Assembly (NCBI GenBank): GCA_946055715.1
Contig: CAMGGT010000071.1
Coordinates: 1 to 5,914 of the forward strand
Direction of reading: 5' to 3'
Length of the DNA: 5,914 bases
From: an uncultured Clostridia bacterium
GTDB lineage: Bacteria > Bacillota > Clostridia > Oscillospirales > CAG-272
In this document: in pieces, positions 5,857 through 5,914 of the stretch
How the letters are laid out: each line of letters opens with the position of its first letter
Position numbering within the stretch: the stretch's first letter is position 1
Notes under the pieces: generated by a model
Database searches by the model: none
Seen by the model: the letters and a program-made list of their open reading frames with translations, nothing else
Told to the model about the DNA's origin: nothing
Program-made: the position numbers and the translations under genes

Positions 5857-5914
5857 TCAGTAACGCTTCCCGTAGCCGTGGCCATAGGTCGATTCCAGAC
5901 AGGTTGCCGCGGCG
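5857..5914 (-). CDS. 3' end of a gene cut by the window edge, Gly/Tyr-rich C-terminus
   Basis: Read leftward from the window edge, one frame gives AAATCLESTYGHGYGKRY followed by TGA (5859-5857). Hairpins and a strong terminator lie just beyond, as expected for a gene end. The Tyr/Gly-rich tail resembles those of bacterial tyrosine kinases and some surface or exopolysaccharide proteins, but 18 residues cannot settle the family. The other two frames also lack a stop codon over this short distance or give less natural peptides, so the call rests mainly on the terminator position. Confidence 0.4.
   Translation of the reverse strand, partial: AAATCLESTYGHGYGKRY

Noticed and set aside
5612..5863. 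83-codon open frame in the right-hand spacer
   Set aside because: It crosses the 19-bp terminator and two other hairpins and lacks a ribosome binding site.

Overview
The window is about 5.9 kb of GC-rich, densely coding bacterial chromosome. It most likely comes from an anaerobic clostridial Firmicute, in or near the Oscillospirales. The basis is a rimO-pgsA gene pair, a DUF5685-type protein beside a small J-domain protein with a cysteine-rich tail, strong AAAGGA/AGAGGA ribosome binding sites, and foldback intergenic repeats of a style common in that group. The assignment is an inference from gene content; there is no rRNA or other taxonomic marker.

Layout, left to right. Positions 1-69 may hold the last codons of a plus-strand gene, and they also contain a string that resembles an insertion-sequence end. 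A strong bidirectional terminator (83-134) separates this from a minus-strand gtrA-like gene (185-883) with an unusual long acidic tail. Positions 884-1089 are a divergent promoter region: a good extended -10 promoter faces left to gtrA, and one or two tandem extended -10 promoters face right. The rightward transcript reads five genes in a row: a DUF5685-like protein (GTG start at 1090), a J-domain protein with a cysteine-string tail (2041-2676), a small multi-pass membrane protein (2688-3242), rimO (3309-4640) and pgsA (4716-5321). The gaps are 30, 11, 66 and 75 bases. From 5322 to 5856 there is no credible gene, but there are at least six foldback structures, including a 19-bp perfect hairpin that probably terminates transcription from both sides. 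The last 58 bases hold the 3' end of a minus-strand gene.

How the genes work together. RimO modifies ribosomal protein S12 and PgsA makes the precursor of phosphatidylglycerol; both are housekeeping functions often found side by side in Firmicutes. The three upstream genes form the less understood part. The DUF5685-like protein has two aspartate-rich motifs that recall class I isoprenoid synthases. The J protein ends in a cysteine-rich tail finishing in Cys-Cys. The third protein is a small integral membrane protein. I see no CRISPR array, toxin-antitoxin pair, phage gene or tRNA/rRNA gene. The best candidates for something undescribed are the DUF5685/J-protein/membrane-protein trio and the hairpin-rich spacer at the right.
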